A stretch of 64,000 bases of DNA, from the NCBI GenBank assembly GCA_027563935.2, contig CM050453.2, forward strand, positions 86,464,665 through 86,528,664. Direction: 5' to 3'. Numbering within the stretch: the stretch's first letter is position 1; every line of letters starts with the position of its first letter. This document shows positions 23,111 to 35,445 of this stretch, piece by piece. The stretch is from Costus lasius. Taxonomy: Eukaryota > Streptophyta > Magnoliopsida > Zingiberales > Costaceae. The notes below the pieces were generated by a model. That model saw only the letters and a list, made by a program, of their open reading frames with translations, was not told the DNA's origin and made no database searches. The position numbers and the translations under genes are program-made.

Positions 23111-26100
23111 TACATAATAAAATATGTTATATATATATAATATTTATACTTTAAAATATAATAATATGATATTACATAGTCATATCTGATTTCATGGCAG
23201 ATTGGCAAGTTTTACCACTCCGAACCGATTCGACTCCTTGAAATTACCCTTAAATCCAATCCTAAACCTGCTGAGTTTAAAAAATATGTACCAAACTTGA
23301 CCTCAATAGGTACTTGTAGGGTAATTCGAGCCTGCCCCATATTAAAAAATAAAATATTTAATTAATTGAAATAAAAATAATTATATAAAATAAAAATAAG
23401 ATGAAAAAAATATTATAATTGGACTATACTAAATATAATAATATTTTTTATGTTACAAATTATTCTAAGTGATTGTGTTTTCATTTATTGATTGCACACA
23501 TTAGAATCGTATGTGATGTGAAGAAATAATTGTAAATTTTAAAGTTTTAATATTTCTTTAATTATACCAGTGTTATTTTACACTTTTAAATATAAGTTTA
23601 TGGTTTCTTTAATAAATATAGTATATTCAAATAATATTTTATGTTGTAATATTTTTTGAATTGTAGAATAACTTTAAAATTATAATACATAAACGTATAA
23701 TTAAAACGGTTAATCAGCAATAAATGCTAGAATACTAGACTGTGTTAAAATTTCTTATCTTCCTATATTATGTTTTATAATCATTATAAATTCTAGATTT
23801 TAGTTACATAAATTATATTTTATAATATTTTTTTTTTAACAGTAGCATGCTTCAATGCTACAATCGACTTAGATTTATATTGTAATACTTTTAAGAATAA
23901 TAATTAATATTTAAGTAAATGTGATCATAGTGTACAATAATATGATTATAGTTAGACCCATCAAAAATTGACCTAACCATTAGGTGAGTTCAGGTCAAAT
24001 TTTATCGTGTTCGAGTTATAATTGATCAACTCATTTTTTATCCAATTAATTTTAAATTAAGTCGAGTTATAAATGAATTAACTTGCCTAACCCATTTTAA
24101 ATATACATATCATCTCAATTCTCATTAAGTCTATTGAGACTGTAGCTCTTTTCCCTTCTCTCCTCTCTTGTACCCCTTCTCTCTTCTTCCTTCTCTCGCT
24201 AGGTGCTATTTTCTCTTACTTTTCTTCCCTCTCTCTTACTAGGTCTGCCTAGACCATAACTCCTCCCTTTTTTTTTATTTCCCTTTTCTCTCTCTCTCAT
24301 TAGGTGGTTTAGTGAGCTCGTACCTCCTCTCCCTCTCTCTCTTTCCCCCCTCTTGTGGGGTCCATCACATAAGTTTCTCCCTATATTTTGCTAGATCTGC
24401 CATAGTAGATTCTCTCTCCTCGTACCCTTGGTTGAAAGCCCTAATCTTAACAAGGGTTAGCAAGTTGTGCCGAGTTGAGTCTACACTAACATGTTTAACA
24501 AATGAATCACTACACCATATACGACTCATTTAATAACAAGTTACTAGGGTTTGTCAGGTTGATCCAGATTATATTTGAGTTTGACATTTTAATTTAATTA
24601 ATTTAAAAAATAATATTCGGGTTAGCCTAATTGAGTTATGGGTCATAGCAAACATGACTCATCACCCTAAACTTTAAGTTCTAATTTCAGCTTGTAATTA
24701 TATAATTGCAATAATTAATGCTACCATTCTATAATTACAATAATATTAAAATATCAAACCACCATGAATAAATAAACATTTTCTTTTGTGCAACTCATCA
24801 CTTAACTATCTAACTGGCTAGCCAAATATTCATAATAATAGTTACATTAACCCCAAATGTTTATTACGAAAAAAAAAATCTACTAATACAAAAACTCATA
24901 AATAAGTGGTTTGTCTTTAAAGTCCTATACCAAATTGGTACTTAATTGCTCAAAAAAAAAAAATGTATAGTAGCACATTTATCCAAAAAAAAAAAATGCT
25001 AACTAGGCATCTCCAGAAGCAAAAGAAAAAAAAATTCAATGGCATAACTTAATAGGCCAAAAGAATAAAATATTTCAAATGAAGATATCATACATTTATA
25101 AGTATGAGTTATAAAGAATGGCCATGAGTCATATATCAGGTGTCATAAATCATGTACATGTGCCATAAAATTATATATCATAATTCATGTGTCATAAATC
25201 ATATATCATGAGTATCCATTTTTATTATTATCTATTTCATGAGTGATATTATACAAGGCGTAAGACCCATTCGTAAAGGAGTAGTGTCAACACTGGTGAA
25301 CACACTTCTTCAAACACAAAGTCCGACGATCACCATTGAATGTATAAAAAAATATAATAATTTTTTATTAATTAAAATATCTAATCCATATGCATTTTTG
25401 TTAAATTGGTACTAATTGAATTATGAAAATCTTTGACCCATTTTTGTTTCTATCATAACTTAATTAAAATAATTAAAAACAAGAACATTCATGAGTAGAA
25501 CATAAATAGTGTGGGTATATATATAAATTTTTTTTATTTATTAGTAAATATTTAATTAACCATTAACAACTTATGATCTAAACTTAAAGCGAGGCAAGGG
25601 AGGATCATTATGAAACAAGATAAAATTTATAATATTTAATTTTAACAATAGTGAAGAACTAAGAACACTATATTAACAGAGTCTAGGGATTTGACAGTTA
25701 ATGAATTTTAATACATAAGAGCTTATGTATTGGAACAAGAGATGACAAAAAATAAGATGATTAAAATTATTAGATAGAGAACTCAATTAACATTCACGAA
25801 AAAACCAAAAAAAAAAGAATATTTCAAAGCAGGGTTCATCAGACTTCTTTATTAATGTTTTGAGATTCATGCTCGTGAGCCTCCGCTTTAAGATCCGCAT
25901 GAATAAATATCAGTATAAATCTCAAAGCATGGTGAGAGATATATGTTTATTGCATATATTTAAAAAGGCTGGTTCAACATTCAAGGTAATTAACCTTGAT
26001 TATGGAAATAATAGTGGATTGAGAACAAACAAAGATAGCTATTAAATCTAAATAATTATTATAGTAATTTTATCCTATTGATGATATTTATTTTGTACCA

Positions 26101-26289
26101 TTTGCAATTTCAAATGTTAAAAAACTTATTTTTAAGTTTTGCTATTACCTTTTTTTAGTTTACATATTTGTAATTGTCTGGTTATTTTGTGAGCATATCA
26201 CCCTTTCACCCTTATTTTAATTTCAATAGTAGATTCTCCCTCATTTTTAAACAAGTCGCTCACTAGAATAGAATTAAATTAGGGAAGCT
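23111..26289. other. AT-rich intergenic DNA with degenerate repeats
   Basis: No gene recognised. Around 23215-23340, 23940-24100 and 24530-24660 there are stretches with hAT-MITE-like wording (for example GGGTTAGCCTAATTGAG), but I could not define ends. About 24120-24330 is rich in CT runs. At about 25110-25215, variants of GTCATAAATCAT recur as a short degenerate tandem repeat. Confidence 0.45.
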
Positions 26290-27180
26290 TGAGCAAAATA
26301 TTAAGGAAACCAACAACCTCATCTCATTTCTCGAGTCTCTTGAAACTATTCAAAATTAATATTGAAAAGGCATTTGACACCATTAGATAGGAAATAGTTC
26401 ATCTTGACCTTATGCTTCTCAACACCCCTAAAAAATTCATTGACTGGATTGATGCTCCTCTTGTTTCCCCTTTCTTCTCCTTAGCATGAATGACGAGCAA
26501 TCCTAGTCCAGGCCTTAACGCAAGGCTTTTCTCCATACCTCTATGTTATTGTGACTAACCTCTTGAGTCACCTTATCAACCATGAAATCTCCCTAGCATC
26601 ACTCCTTTCAAAATCAAGGACAAGTACTTCGCTTCCCACTTCATATATACTAATGATATCATCCTAATTTTGCTAAACATTCACGGTGTTTTGATGTTCC
26701 AATTGCCCTAAAACCATCCTTTATTGCGAATTTAAACTCTCCTCTGATATTTCTTTCTTTCTTTTTTTTTTTTGGCAACTATTAGTCTAGGCTTCTAACC
26801 TCTAAGGACTTGATGAGGCCTAAGCTTCTCCTGAGATTAAAATACCTCATATTAGCTAACAACTAGGTTTGGACAGATGGTACTAAAAGGCTTTCCCTTT
26901 CTAAAAATGTCTTTTTCAAAATCCTTTATTTTAAGCTCTACAACCTTAACCCAATCACTTCATAGAAGGTTGGAAAGTGCTATGGATGCTTAAAGTTTTT
27001 TTTTTCTTATTTTTTATGGATGCTTAAAGTTGCTTTGAAAGTTTACACCTTCGATTGGAAGTTGTTGTATTGATGCCTTCCAATCTCCTGTTTTAAGTAA
27101 AATAGACCTTTGCCTATCTGTGTTTTATGTGATTTGCATGATGATTTCTTGGATCATATTTTTTTTCAATAACTTCGTGA
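26290..27180 (+). pseudogene. L1-type LINE fragment
   Basis: With frameshifts and stops, the plus strand shows reverse transcriptase pieces in L1 order: INIEKAFDTIR (about 26.36 kb), NARLFSIPLCY where L1 has its RQGDPLSP region, YTNDIILI where the FADD motif belongs (about 26.65 kb), and near 27.0-27.17 kb a stretch matching the zinc-binding tail (FDWKLLY, CVLCDLHDDFLDHIFF). No poly(A) tail or target duplication was seen. Confidence 0.7.
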
Positions 27181-27386
27181 AAAATGTTTTTCAAAAACTG
27201 GAAGGAGCATGCACCCTCCACTTTTTCATAAATTAGGTGAATGGCATTGGGTTATTTGAATGTTATCTGAAAAGAGGTAAACTAACCCTTCACAGTTTGT
27301 GTAACTACCTAAAATGCTCGGAATTATAATATATCATCATCATGAAGTGGCATTTTGTCATCCAACCTCAATTGCCACCTCAACTC

Positions 27387-27665
27387 TGTTACTGAACCAG
27401 TTCACCCACCCATCTGGAGGGTATATTCGCGCCGAACCGGGTCCGGGTCTGATTCCGGTTCAGCGAACATTTCGGTTCGGGGGGAAATGGGGGAGTGAGA
27501 TCTGTATTAGGGCTGGGAGGAGGAGAGGAGGGTTATGCATGTTTAGTTTTGTCAAGAGACGTCTGTGATGTTATGTTCTCTCGCCGGGCTTCCGGCTGAG
27601 GTTGTTTGCTTTGAACTTTCCCTTTCAATCTAGCATTCCTCTTCTTCTTCGTTCTTTCCGTATCA
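27387..27665 (+). repeat. 5' LTR of the chromovirus
   Basis: 279 bp, starting TGTTACTG and ending TATCA. The bases after it (AGCTTGGTCCGACC) do not match the common Met primer site, so the priming tRNA is unclear. Confidence 0.95.
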
Positions 27666-28021
27666 AGCTTGGTCCGACCTGCCGGATTGCGAGGCAGAAG
27701 GTCAAGAGGGAGGCGCTGATCGCAACGTGGTTGGATTTTCGAAAGGGAGCTCTGACGGTAAAGGCGGACGCATGGAGGTCCTGGGCGACCTTGTTGGCAT
27801 CACCTGAGAACTCTGAGGTGGTCGGAAGGCTCGTCTGGGCATGCTCTAGGGTTCGGCGAGGGCGGCGGATGTAAGGCGGGAGGCGCCTGTCGGCGGACGG
27901 GCGAGGGCGGAAGCGGAAGACTTCCGCTAGCGACTAGTGCGGCTCCTGGTCTGGGTCGCGGGTGTAGCGCGGCGACAAGAGGTGGGTGCCAATCGGTGAC
28001 GGAAGGGTGCAGTGGTCACCA
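27666..28021 (+). other. Chromovirus leader
   Basis: GC-rich spacer between the LTR and gag. The 90-residue ORF at 27602-27874 overlaps the LTR and is not recognised. Confidence 0.6.
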
Positions 28022-30945
28022 ATGGCTTAAACAAGAAGTGAGACACGTTTGGAGCACCTGGAAAAGTCATTGACGGAGTTACAAACCATCATGGCGGCGA
28101 TGCAAGCGGACCTTCAATCGGCTGAAGAGGATCGGCGGTTGGTGGTTTTAGCCCTGGCCGACGAGAGGCGACAGGCTGTGGATGAGAGCCGCTAACATCG
28201 GGAAGAGATTGCAGATCTGAACCGTCGTCATGCTGAGATGGATCGTCGTCTCGACACCTTGGATGAGATGCGGAACATACTGACGGACTTGGCAAAGGAC
28301 AGGAGGGTGGAGCACACTGCGATCCATTCGGTAGCCGAGGGATCTCAGGGAGTTCAGGGGCCGGAAGAGGTGATGGATGGCCCTGACGGCAGAAATGAGC
28401 CCTATCATCCGCCTCGCATGAGGGAGGAACATTGGTCACCTGCTGCTCCAGGCATCGGCCAACAACCAACCGGACCACACAATGAAGCAAGGCGTTACGG
28501 CGGCGGCTGAACAGGAGGCGACGTCGACCGAGAGTCGATGGGGAGTGAGGACCGCCGTTTGATGCACCGGCGTGTGGAGTTGCCCGCGTTTGATGGTACT
28601 GATCCTGTTGGGTGGATAGCCAAAGGCCGAACAATATTTTGATATCCAGGGCACCACCGAGGACTACAAAATACCCTTAGCCTTCATCAGCATGGAGGCG
28701 CCTGCTAATCACTGGTTCCGTTGGTTGAGACGAAGGATCCCTGATGTCACTTGGGAAGTTCTGAAGATGGAATTGGTACAGCGATATAGTGACCACCCAG
28801 CTACTAATGCTTATGAGTGGCTCGCGGCTCTCGAGCAGAACCACCGGACTGTGACCGAGTATATAACGGCATATGAAGGAATAGTCTCGCAAATTCCAGA
28901 CCTCACCGAACAACAGTACTTGGGTTTTTCTTGAAGAGGTTGAAGTCAGAAATCAAGGAACGTGTACGTGCTTTTTTCCTTAGTACTATCCTGCGAGCTA
29001 TGACCCTAGCTAGGGTCATTGAAAAGGAAATGGGAGGGGAAGAGGTGCTGAAACCGCGCGCCATAGTTGGAGTTCCTTCAAGTAAGAGTTCCTCTAGTGT
29101 TGGCGAATTCACCTCTAGCAAACCGACGTAGTCACCAACCACTACACAGTCGTAATACATACCAAAGGTCGGGGGAAATAGTCAAACAGGGTTGCCAGGA
29201 GGAGCAAGTGGGGATGGTGGGCAACGCGTCCACCCCAGGGAAGGGAGCCATACCCGCCCATCGGCAGGTGGTGCGTCTCAGGGCGATCGTGCAAAAGGAG
29301 GAAGAGCTATGTCATACCAAGATTACATCCACAAGAGGGAAAAAGGCTTATGTTTTCGGTGTGATCAACCATACCACCCCATGCACCAGTGTGGTAATAA
29401 GAGTCTACGGATTACACTGTTAGTAGAAGATGACGAGGCTCTAGAAGGGGGTAGTGACGAGGGAGGAGGAGAACCAGTTGACCAGGGGGAACACTCTTGC
29501 AACCAGATGGAATTGTCCTTGTATTCGATGAATGGACTCTCAGGACCCCGCACCATGAAACTTAGAGGGACTATAAACGGCGTCACCACCATCATACTCA
29601 TCGATAGTGGCGCTAGCCACAACTTCGTTTCGGCTCGGCTAGCGCAGGAGCAGGGGTGGCCGGTTACCGCGACGCCGACTTACAAGGTCAGTCTGGGTGA
29701 TGGCGGTTGAGTCGCAGCGCAAGGCAAATGTGAGCAGCTGTCCGTGGTTCTAGGCGACTATGACACGGTGTTGCAGGCCTACTTGTTCAGCCTTGGCAGC
29801 ATTGATATGGTACTTGGGATGACGTGGCTGGAGACACTAGGGGAAGTCAAAGTGGACTGGGGGCAAAAGTATATGAAGATATCACAAAAGAGACAAGAGC
29901 GCGTTGTCCGGGGGGATCCCTCGTTGATACAGTCTTCTATTTCGCTTAAGGGTCTGCGCAGTGAGACGGATATGGAATTTTGGGCTATGGTGTGGTGTGG
30001 TAAGCAATATGCTCTAGTAGACGACGGATCGGGGACATTGACGCCGACACAGAGTCAACAACTGCAGACCCAGCTGCATGCCTTTGCAGATGTTTTTTCA
30101 GAGGTGACGGTATTTCCCCCTGAGCGAGAACATGACCATGCGATTGACATTCAGGCCGGAGAGGGTCCAGTAAGAGTTCGGCCCTATCGGTATGCCTACC
30201 ATCAGAAGGATGAAATAGAGCGCCTTGTCCAACAAATGTTAGTGGCGAGGGTCATTCAACCTAGTTCCAGCCCTTATTCCAGTCCGGTGATCCTAGTCCG
30301 GAAAAAAGACGGCAGTTGGAGATTTTGTGTGGATTATCGAGCCCTCAACAGTATCACAGTTGCTGATAAATATCTGATCCCTGTAATTGAGGAGTTGATT
30401 GATGAGCTACACGGGGCAGAGTATTTCTCCAAAATTAATTTGCGTTCGGGTTACCATCAGATCAGGGTCAAACCGCAGGACGTCCACAAGACAGCGTTTT
30501 GCACCCATTCAGGCCATTATGAGTTTCGGGTCATGCCGTTTGGCCTGAAAAATGCCCCTGCGACTTTCCAGACCGTGATGAATGAAGCTTTTTGGCCATA
30601 CCTTCGTAAGTTTATTCTAGTGTTTTTTGATGATATTCTAATTTATAGTAGCACTTGGGAGCAACACATGGGGCATTTGAGCAAGACGTTGGAAGTGCTG
30701 AGGGATAACAAACTGGTAGCAAACAGATCCAAGTGCAGTTTTGGGCAAACGTAGGTGGAATACCTTGGTCACATAATTCAGCTGGGTGGAGTTGCCATGG
30801 ACCCAAGGAAGATAAACAGCGTAATTCAATGGCCTGTTCCAGCTACAGTGAAGCAAGTGCGCGGATTACTATAGCTCACAGGGTATTACCGGAGGTTCAT
30901 GAAAGATTATGGGAAGATAGCGAAGCCTCTTACCAACCTCCTTAA
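28022..30945 (+). pseudogene. Chromovirus gag, protease and reverse transcriptase (5' half)
   Basis: The ATG at 28022 is followed two codons later by a TAA; further stops lie at 28193 and 28508. One-base shifts near 28622 and 28930 break the capsid part (EWLAALEQNHRTVTEY). Next come the zinc knuckle CFRCDQPYHPMHQC, a protease with DSGASHNF, and a long clean frame (29744-30754) with reverse transcriptase blocks RPYRYAYHQ, WRFCVDYRALN, VMPFGLKNAPATFQ and FFDD at 30623-30634. Two more TAG stops follow before the text breaks at 30945 in the linker to RNase H. Protein order and FFDD are typical of chromoviruses. Confidence 0.9.
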
Positions 30946-31040
30946 TGTGGGGTCATTTTCGTTACATTGAGAATGTATTATGACCGTTTCAAATCCACCT
31001 TAAATTAATAAGGCTTTTTGTTTAATGGGTTCTGGCTTCC

Positions 31041-31060
31041 AATGAGCGCAAGCGCTCATT
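31041..31060. other. 20-bp palindrome near the left end of the insertion
   Basis: AATGAGCGC, AA, GCGCTCATT: a nine-pair stem with two central bases, 95 bases inside the left end. It could be a protein-binding or cruciform site; function unknown. Confidence 0.7.
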
Positions 31061-31300
31061 GTTAATTACCCCTGAAATTAGGGAACCTTTGATTAAGAGA
31101 TCTATAGTACGCAACAAAATAAGAGCGATAATCAGATGATGTCACTTATAAATTTCATTCATAGATTTAACTTGACGTGATACATATTTCGACATGATAA
31201 GAGGAAAAGAGTATTCATCAAGATGGGCAGTTTGTGTTCATCGGACTTTAGCCTTGTAACGGCGTGTCGGGTAATATCCAGCCCAGGCAGTACAACGTTA

Positions 31301-31359
31301 TATCGAGGAGCTACGCCCCGATGGTAAACATCGACGTACGCACCTCCCAAACGATATTC
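31301..31359. repeat. Flanking direct repeat, left copy
   Basis: Shares GAGGAGCTACGCCCCGA and CGTACGCACCTCCCAAAC with the copy at 31872-31930. Between these lies a small hairpin, CGATG, loop GTAAA, CATCG; in the other copy it is CGACG, loop ATGAA, CGTCG, so both sides of the stem changed together. Confidence 0.8.
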
Positions 31360-31394
31360 CATCGTAATACATTAAGGCGCATTGGATATTAGAC

Positions 31395-31857
31395 TGGAAG
31401 GATCACCCGGCCTTGATGGCGTATTGGATGACTTGAAAGATCACCCGGCCTTGATGGCGTATTGGATGACTTGATTTGAAAATTTATCCGGCCTTGCGGC
31501 GTGGTGGATAATTGATTTGGAAATTTATCCGGCCTCGCGGCGTGGTGGATAATCGATTTGGAAATTTGGATAATTTAATTCGGAATTTACCCGGCCTCGC
31601 GGCGTAGTGGGTAATTTGGATTTGGAATTTATCCGGCCTTACGGCGTGATGGATAATTTGATTTGGAATTTATCCGGCCTTGCGGCGTGGTGGATAATTG
31701 ATATTCGGAATTTACCCGGCCTCGCGGCGTAGTGGGTAATTTGGATTTGGAATTTATCCGGCCTTACGGCGTGATGGATAATTTGAATTTAGAGAAAGTT
31801 ACTTGGCCTCACGGCGTATTGAGTAATTTTTATTTGGAGAGGATTACCCGGCTCAGA
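31395..31857. repeat. Array of about 10 hairpin units, about 42 bp each, covarying stems
   Basis: Stem sides start at 31403, 31441, 31484, 31525, 31587, 31629, 31670, 31712, 31754 and 31799. Units 3, 4, 6, 7 and 9 pair TTATCC with GGATAA. Units 5 and 8 pair TTACCC with GGGTAA. Units 1 and 2 pair TCACCC with GGATGA (one mismatch). Unit 10 pairs TTACTT with GAGTAA (one G-T wobble). An inner GCC/GGC pair with a 4-5 base loop is constant. Compensated changes at the second and fourth pairs suggest that folding, not sequence, is kept. Confidence 0.8.
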
Positions 31858-31871
31858 TGAACGTGGCATCG

Positions 31872-31930
31872 TATTGAGGAGCTACGCCCCGACGATGAAC
31901 GTCGACGTACGCACCTCCCAAACAGTATTT
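31872..31930. repeat. Flanking direct repeat, right copy
   Basis: Second copy of the repeat at 31301-31359, about 570 bases away, so the hairpin array sits between two direct copies. Confidence 0.8.
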
Positions 31931-34140
31931 CGCCACGACACGTTGAGGTTTCTAGGTATTTTTAATTTCTCTTGGACTCATCATTTTGTCATGACTCAGG
32001 TCAAGCCTGAGTCGTTAATCGAGCGGCTAAACCAAAGATAGGTTTCCATTGTCGCTTCTCATTTTGTTTGTATTCTTCTCCTTCTCTTTCCTTATCAGAT
32101 TTGATTGACTTTTTTTTTTAATTAATTCTATTTCATTTCGTTTGGGAAGAGTAAAGTTTTCTCTTCTTTTGAGCGAAACCCGGCGGCGATGCTGGGAACG
32201 AGTCTCCCATCTCCGGCGGTACTGGATCCTCATCGGTGGCCTGTTGTGGACGACGTTGAGACGTCATCGAGATGTTGTCGCCGTCGGCGATGCCGTCAAA
32301 ACGTCGTCGCCGTCGGCGATCCTTGAGAAGGCTGACGGGAACAAGACCGGCAGAGGCGGAGGTTGCTTGTCTGTCTCCGACAGCAGCGGCAACATCGGCT
32401 CGGCGAAACAAGGCAAATGGTGGAGAGGAACTTGCTGAGGGCAACTAGGAGGGGAGTCAACGACAGGCGGAATTGTCGCCGCGATTTACTGACCAACGTA
32501 TCAGCGTATTCTCCACCGTGTATTGCTTGCGGTTGTAATTACTAAGGTAAGTCGGGTCGGATTTTCTGGCAATCTGGGGCGGATCCGTCAGCATCGAATC
32601 GGACCCATCAATATTGGATCCCCTCTTAGTTCGAAAGAAGGTTTCTGCGTATGTTCTTTTTTTTTTAGGGCGGAGCTTCGGACTGTCCTGCCGACCGAAG
32701 TTGGAAGTCTGGCCACTGAGTGCAGTTCTTCCGTTGTTTGATGTTCGGACGATTTTCTTCGTCTCGACGCGGTATACTCGCATACTTCCTCAGAAATCCT
32801 TCCCTCTTGCGGTACTTCCTCCAGAAATTTCAAGTCGCCCCTTCCTTCTTTTTCGACCCTTCCACTTTTCGCTTCTCTTTTCCCCCTTTTGTAGCCAACT
32901 TCCCCTTTTTATTATTAGTATTTCATTTCAAACGGCTCTATTTCCTTCTAGGTCTTGGTAGAGGTCTTTGGCAGTGATTAGACCTTGTCCAAAGGTTTTT
33001 TTTTATTTCTATCCCCTTTTACCTGGCGAACTCTGCATTTCCCAAGCGAACTGCATTAGCCAAGTGTGTTTCATTCTTTATTTCTACAAGTTTTATCGTC
33101 ATTTCTCACGTGGTGAAGCAGCCCCCCTTTCTGTTCTTAGTTTGTTTTCGAACGATTATTTACCATGAACCCCTTTTTACATTCTGGAGAATCCTGAGAC
33201 GGCTTTTGGGTACTTTTCTCAGTTACATAATGAAATAGGATCTCCCTTTACAGAAATTTCACCGTTCCCTCCTCTGGGTCTTTAATACCATAATAATTTT
33301 GCCTTTCATATGATTTTCTTGCTCCCCCCTTTTTTATGATTCGTGCACTTATCTTGGCTATCTCTTTTCCGCAGCAAGGATCTTCTTTAAGACTTCAATA
33401 GCATAGCAGCGGATCTTGTTCAAAATTTTCCTTCTTTCGTCTATTCCTTTGTCTATTCTTATTATTATCATTATTTTTGTTTGCGGTTATTTGCCCTGAT
33501 ATTTTGAAATTCAAAATTTCTGCAGCATCCTGACGAGGGACATTTTTCGTTGATTATTCAATCGACCTTTTTTCTTCCGGTGGAGAACAGGAATGTTTCA
33601 GCTGATTAAGTCTTCTCTGTGATCTTTCATCCGTATCGAAATGATGATTTTTCTTAGAGGAAAACCAAAAAGAAAGGAAAACCAAAGAGAAAGGAGAATC
33701 AAAGGGGCAGATCACGTCGTAGGTAATACTTGTTGACCTCTCCTCCAGATTTTTTAGATTAGTCTCACTACATTTTAATCCAGCCTTTTCTTGTTTGTAG
33801 CTCACGTTAGGAGCCAGCTTCCCTGTGCTCTCCCCACGGCGCTTGCAGCAGGCGGATACAGAGGACGGAATTAGCGACAGGCGGCCCGAATCAGGTTTTT
33901 TTTTTCTTATTTTCCTTTTGCGTATCTCTTTTAGCGTGCGAATCCTTCTTCCTTTTTACTTCTCTTTTTTTTTACTCTTCACCCTCCCGTGCCTCTCTTC
34001 ATCTTTTAACCTCACCTCCTCTTCATTTTTATCTCCTCATTCCTTCACCAACGCTTTTCTATCTTTTCACTCCTTCACCACCAGTACTTTTGTGATGCCA
34101 CTGGAGGAAATGCAGTGTCGTGTGTTCATGGTGGTGCATG
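31931..34140. other. Interior of the insertion, leader-like and pyrimidine-rich
   Basis: 32140-32540 is GC-rich with a splice-donor-like AAGGTAAGT near 32546, and reads like a plant 5' leader or first exon. 32640-34080 is rich in T and CT runs. Overlapping ORFs occur in several frames with no recognisable domain, so I do not call any of them a gene. Confidence 0.4.
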
Positions 34141-34177
34141 GTGCGTGTGTGCACACATGTACATTGTAATGCCACTG

Positions 34178-34436
34178 GGTGCTTAGTGCACCTTAGGCTA
34201 CAAAAAATGAAAACAAACTCCTCCTATTTACCTTTCTTCCTCTTTTTTTTTTTTTACAGCCTCTCCTCTTCTCCTTTTCACATCATCCTCTCTTCTTCCT
34301 TTCTACTGTGTCCCCTGAATAGAGGGCATTTACACCGTGCTAGGATGCTTAATGCATCTATGTGGTTTTAAGAAAACCGAAATCGGAAGAGAGTGCGTGT
34401 GTGCTCCAACGTGGTGCCAGGATGCTTAGTGCATCC
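34178..34436. repeat. Three related hairpins (GGRTGC TTART GCAYCC)
   Basis: 34178-34192: GGTGC, TTAGT, GCACC. 34344-34358: GATGC, TTAAT, GCATC. 34420-34436: GGATGC, TTAGT, GCATCC. The loop stays nearly constant while both stem sides change together (GGTGC/GCACC against GATGC/GCATC). Confidence 0.6.
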
Positions 34437-34742
34437 ATGAAGCCTAAAAAAAATCGAACGAAGAGAATATCCTTCGCTTACCTTCCGCTTCTTCTTGCAA
34501 TGTCTTCGGTGGTGGTGTTGTTTTTTTTTATGCTTCTCTCTTTCTCCCCCCTTTTCATTTTGCTAGCCTCTTCCTTATATAACCTGCCATCTGACCACCT
34601 GATAGGAATTGTCCCCCTTTTTTTTATGAGTGATTTTTTTTTTTTTACCAACTGCAGCAACCCACTTCTTTTTTGTCAGCTCTGGCCATTCCCTTACCGA
34701 TTGGCAGCTTTGTCCATCGCCAAGCCTTCCTCCAAACCTTCT

Positions 34743-34802
34743 TTGACGTGTCTTGTCTATGACCATTTGGTGTTGACGTGTCTTGTCTATGACCATTTGG
34801 TG
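34743..34802. repeat. Exact 30-bp tandem duplication
   Basis: A 30-base unit starting TTGACGTGTCTTGTCTATGA occurs twice in a row, at 34743-34772 and 34773-34802, with no differences seen. A recent slippage event. Confidence 0.9.
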
Positions 34803-35445
34803 AGATTGGGTAATATTTTGTGTCTCTGATGGTGTGTGTCAGGTTTCTTTCTCCTGCTTCCATGCGCATTCCAGTTTTTTTGCTTCCTGTTGGCGTGTAC
34901 GAGACTATCTCTTTCTATGTTTCCCTTTCTTTGTTTCTTGTTGACGCATGACCACATCTGTAGTCAAAATAAATCTTGACTACTCCTTATTATGCATACA
35001 CGCTTAATGGTTTAACTCATAATCAGCATATTTACATAACATGGTGCAGTATATCCCCATGCTAAATTTTTCGGTATCCCAAGCAAAACTCAATAAGATC
35101 TATGGCATCGTTGGCGTTTGAACTGTTTCCGAGATAAAAAAAAATGAGTCCTTCGCATCCTCTGGTATTAATTTGAGGGAGATTTATCCCATTTCTCTTG
35201 TGATGAAAAACGTGCTTAGAATTGTTCTTACACTTCTTTGCCATAATTTCCTTGATATGAAATCTGATGCAAGGCATGACTTTATTAGGAATATCTATAT
35301 CCGCACGGAGTATATGGTTGGTTTTCTTTCTCTGTGATCGAGGTGAAAGAGGGATGATGTGCCTACATCTACCTTAGCAAGATTTTGAGTTCTTCATCAA
35401 GATTGTTGGCATGAGTCATGAGCTCATGTTCATGTTGCTATGCAG

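Noticed and set aside
28089..28634. 181-codon minus-strand ORF
   Set aside because: Antisense to the chromovirus gag; Pro/Ser-rich with no recognisable family.
31395..31857. CRISPR array
   Set aside because: The repeats have no unique spacers, the units differ from each other, and the context is a plant genome.
32133..32961. Several overlapping ORFs of 60-115 codons inside the 5.3-kb insertion
   Set aside because: They occur in many frames of GC- or CT-rich DNA, with no domain and no agreement on one frame. The region may be untranslated leader.
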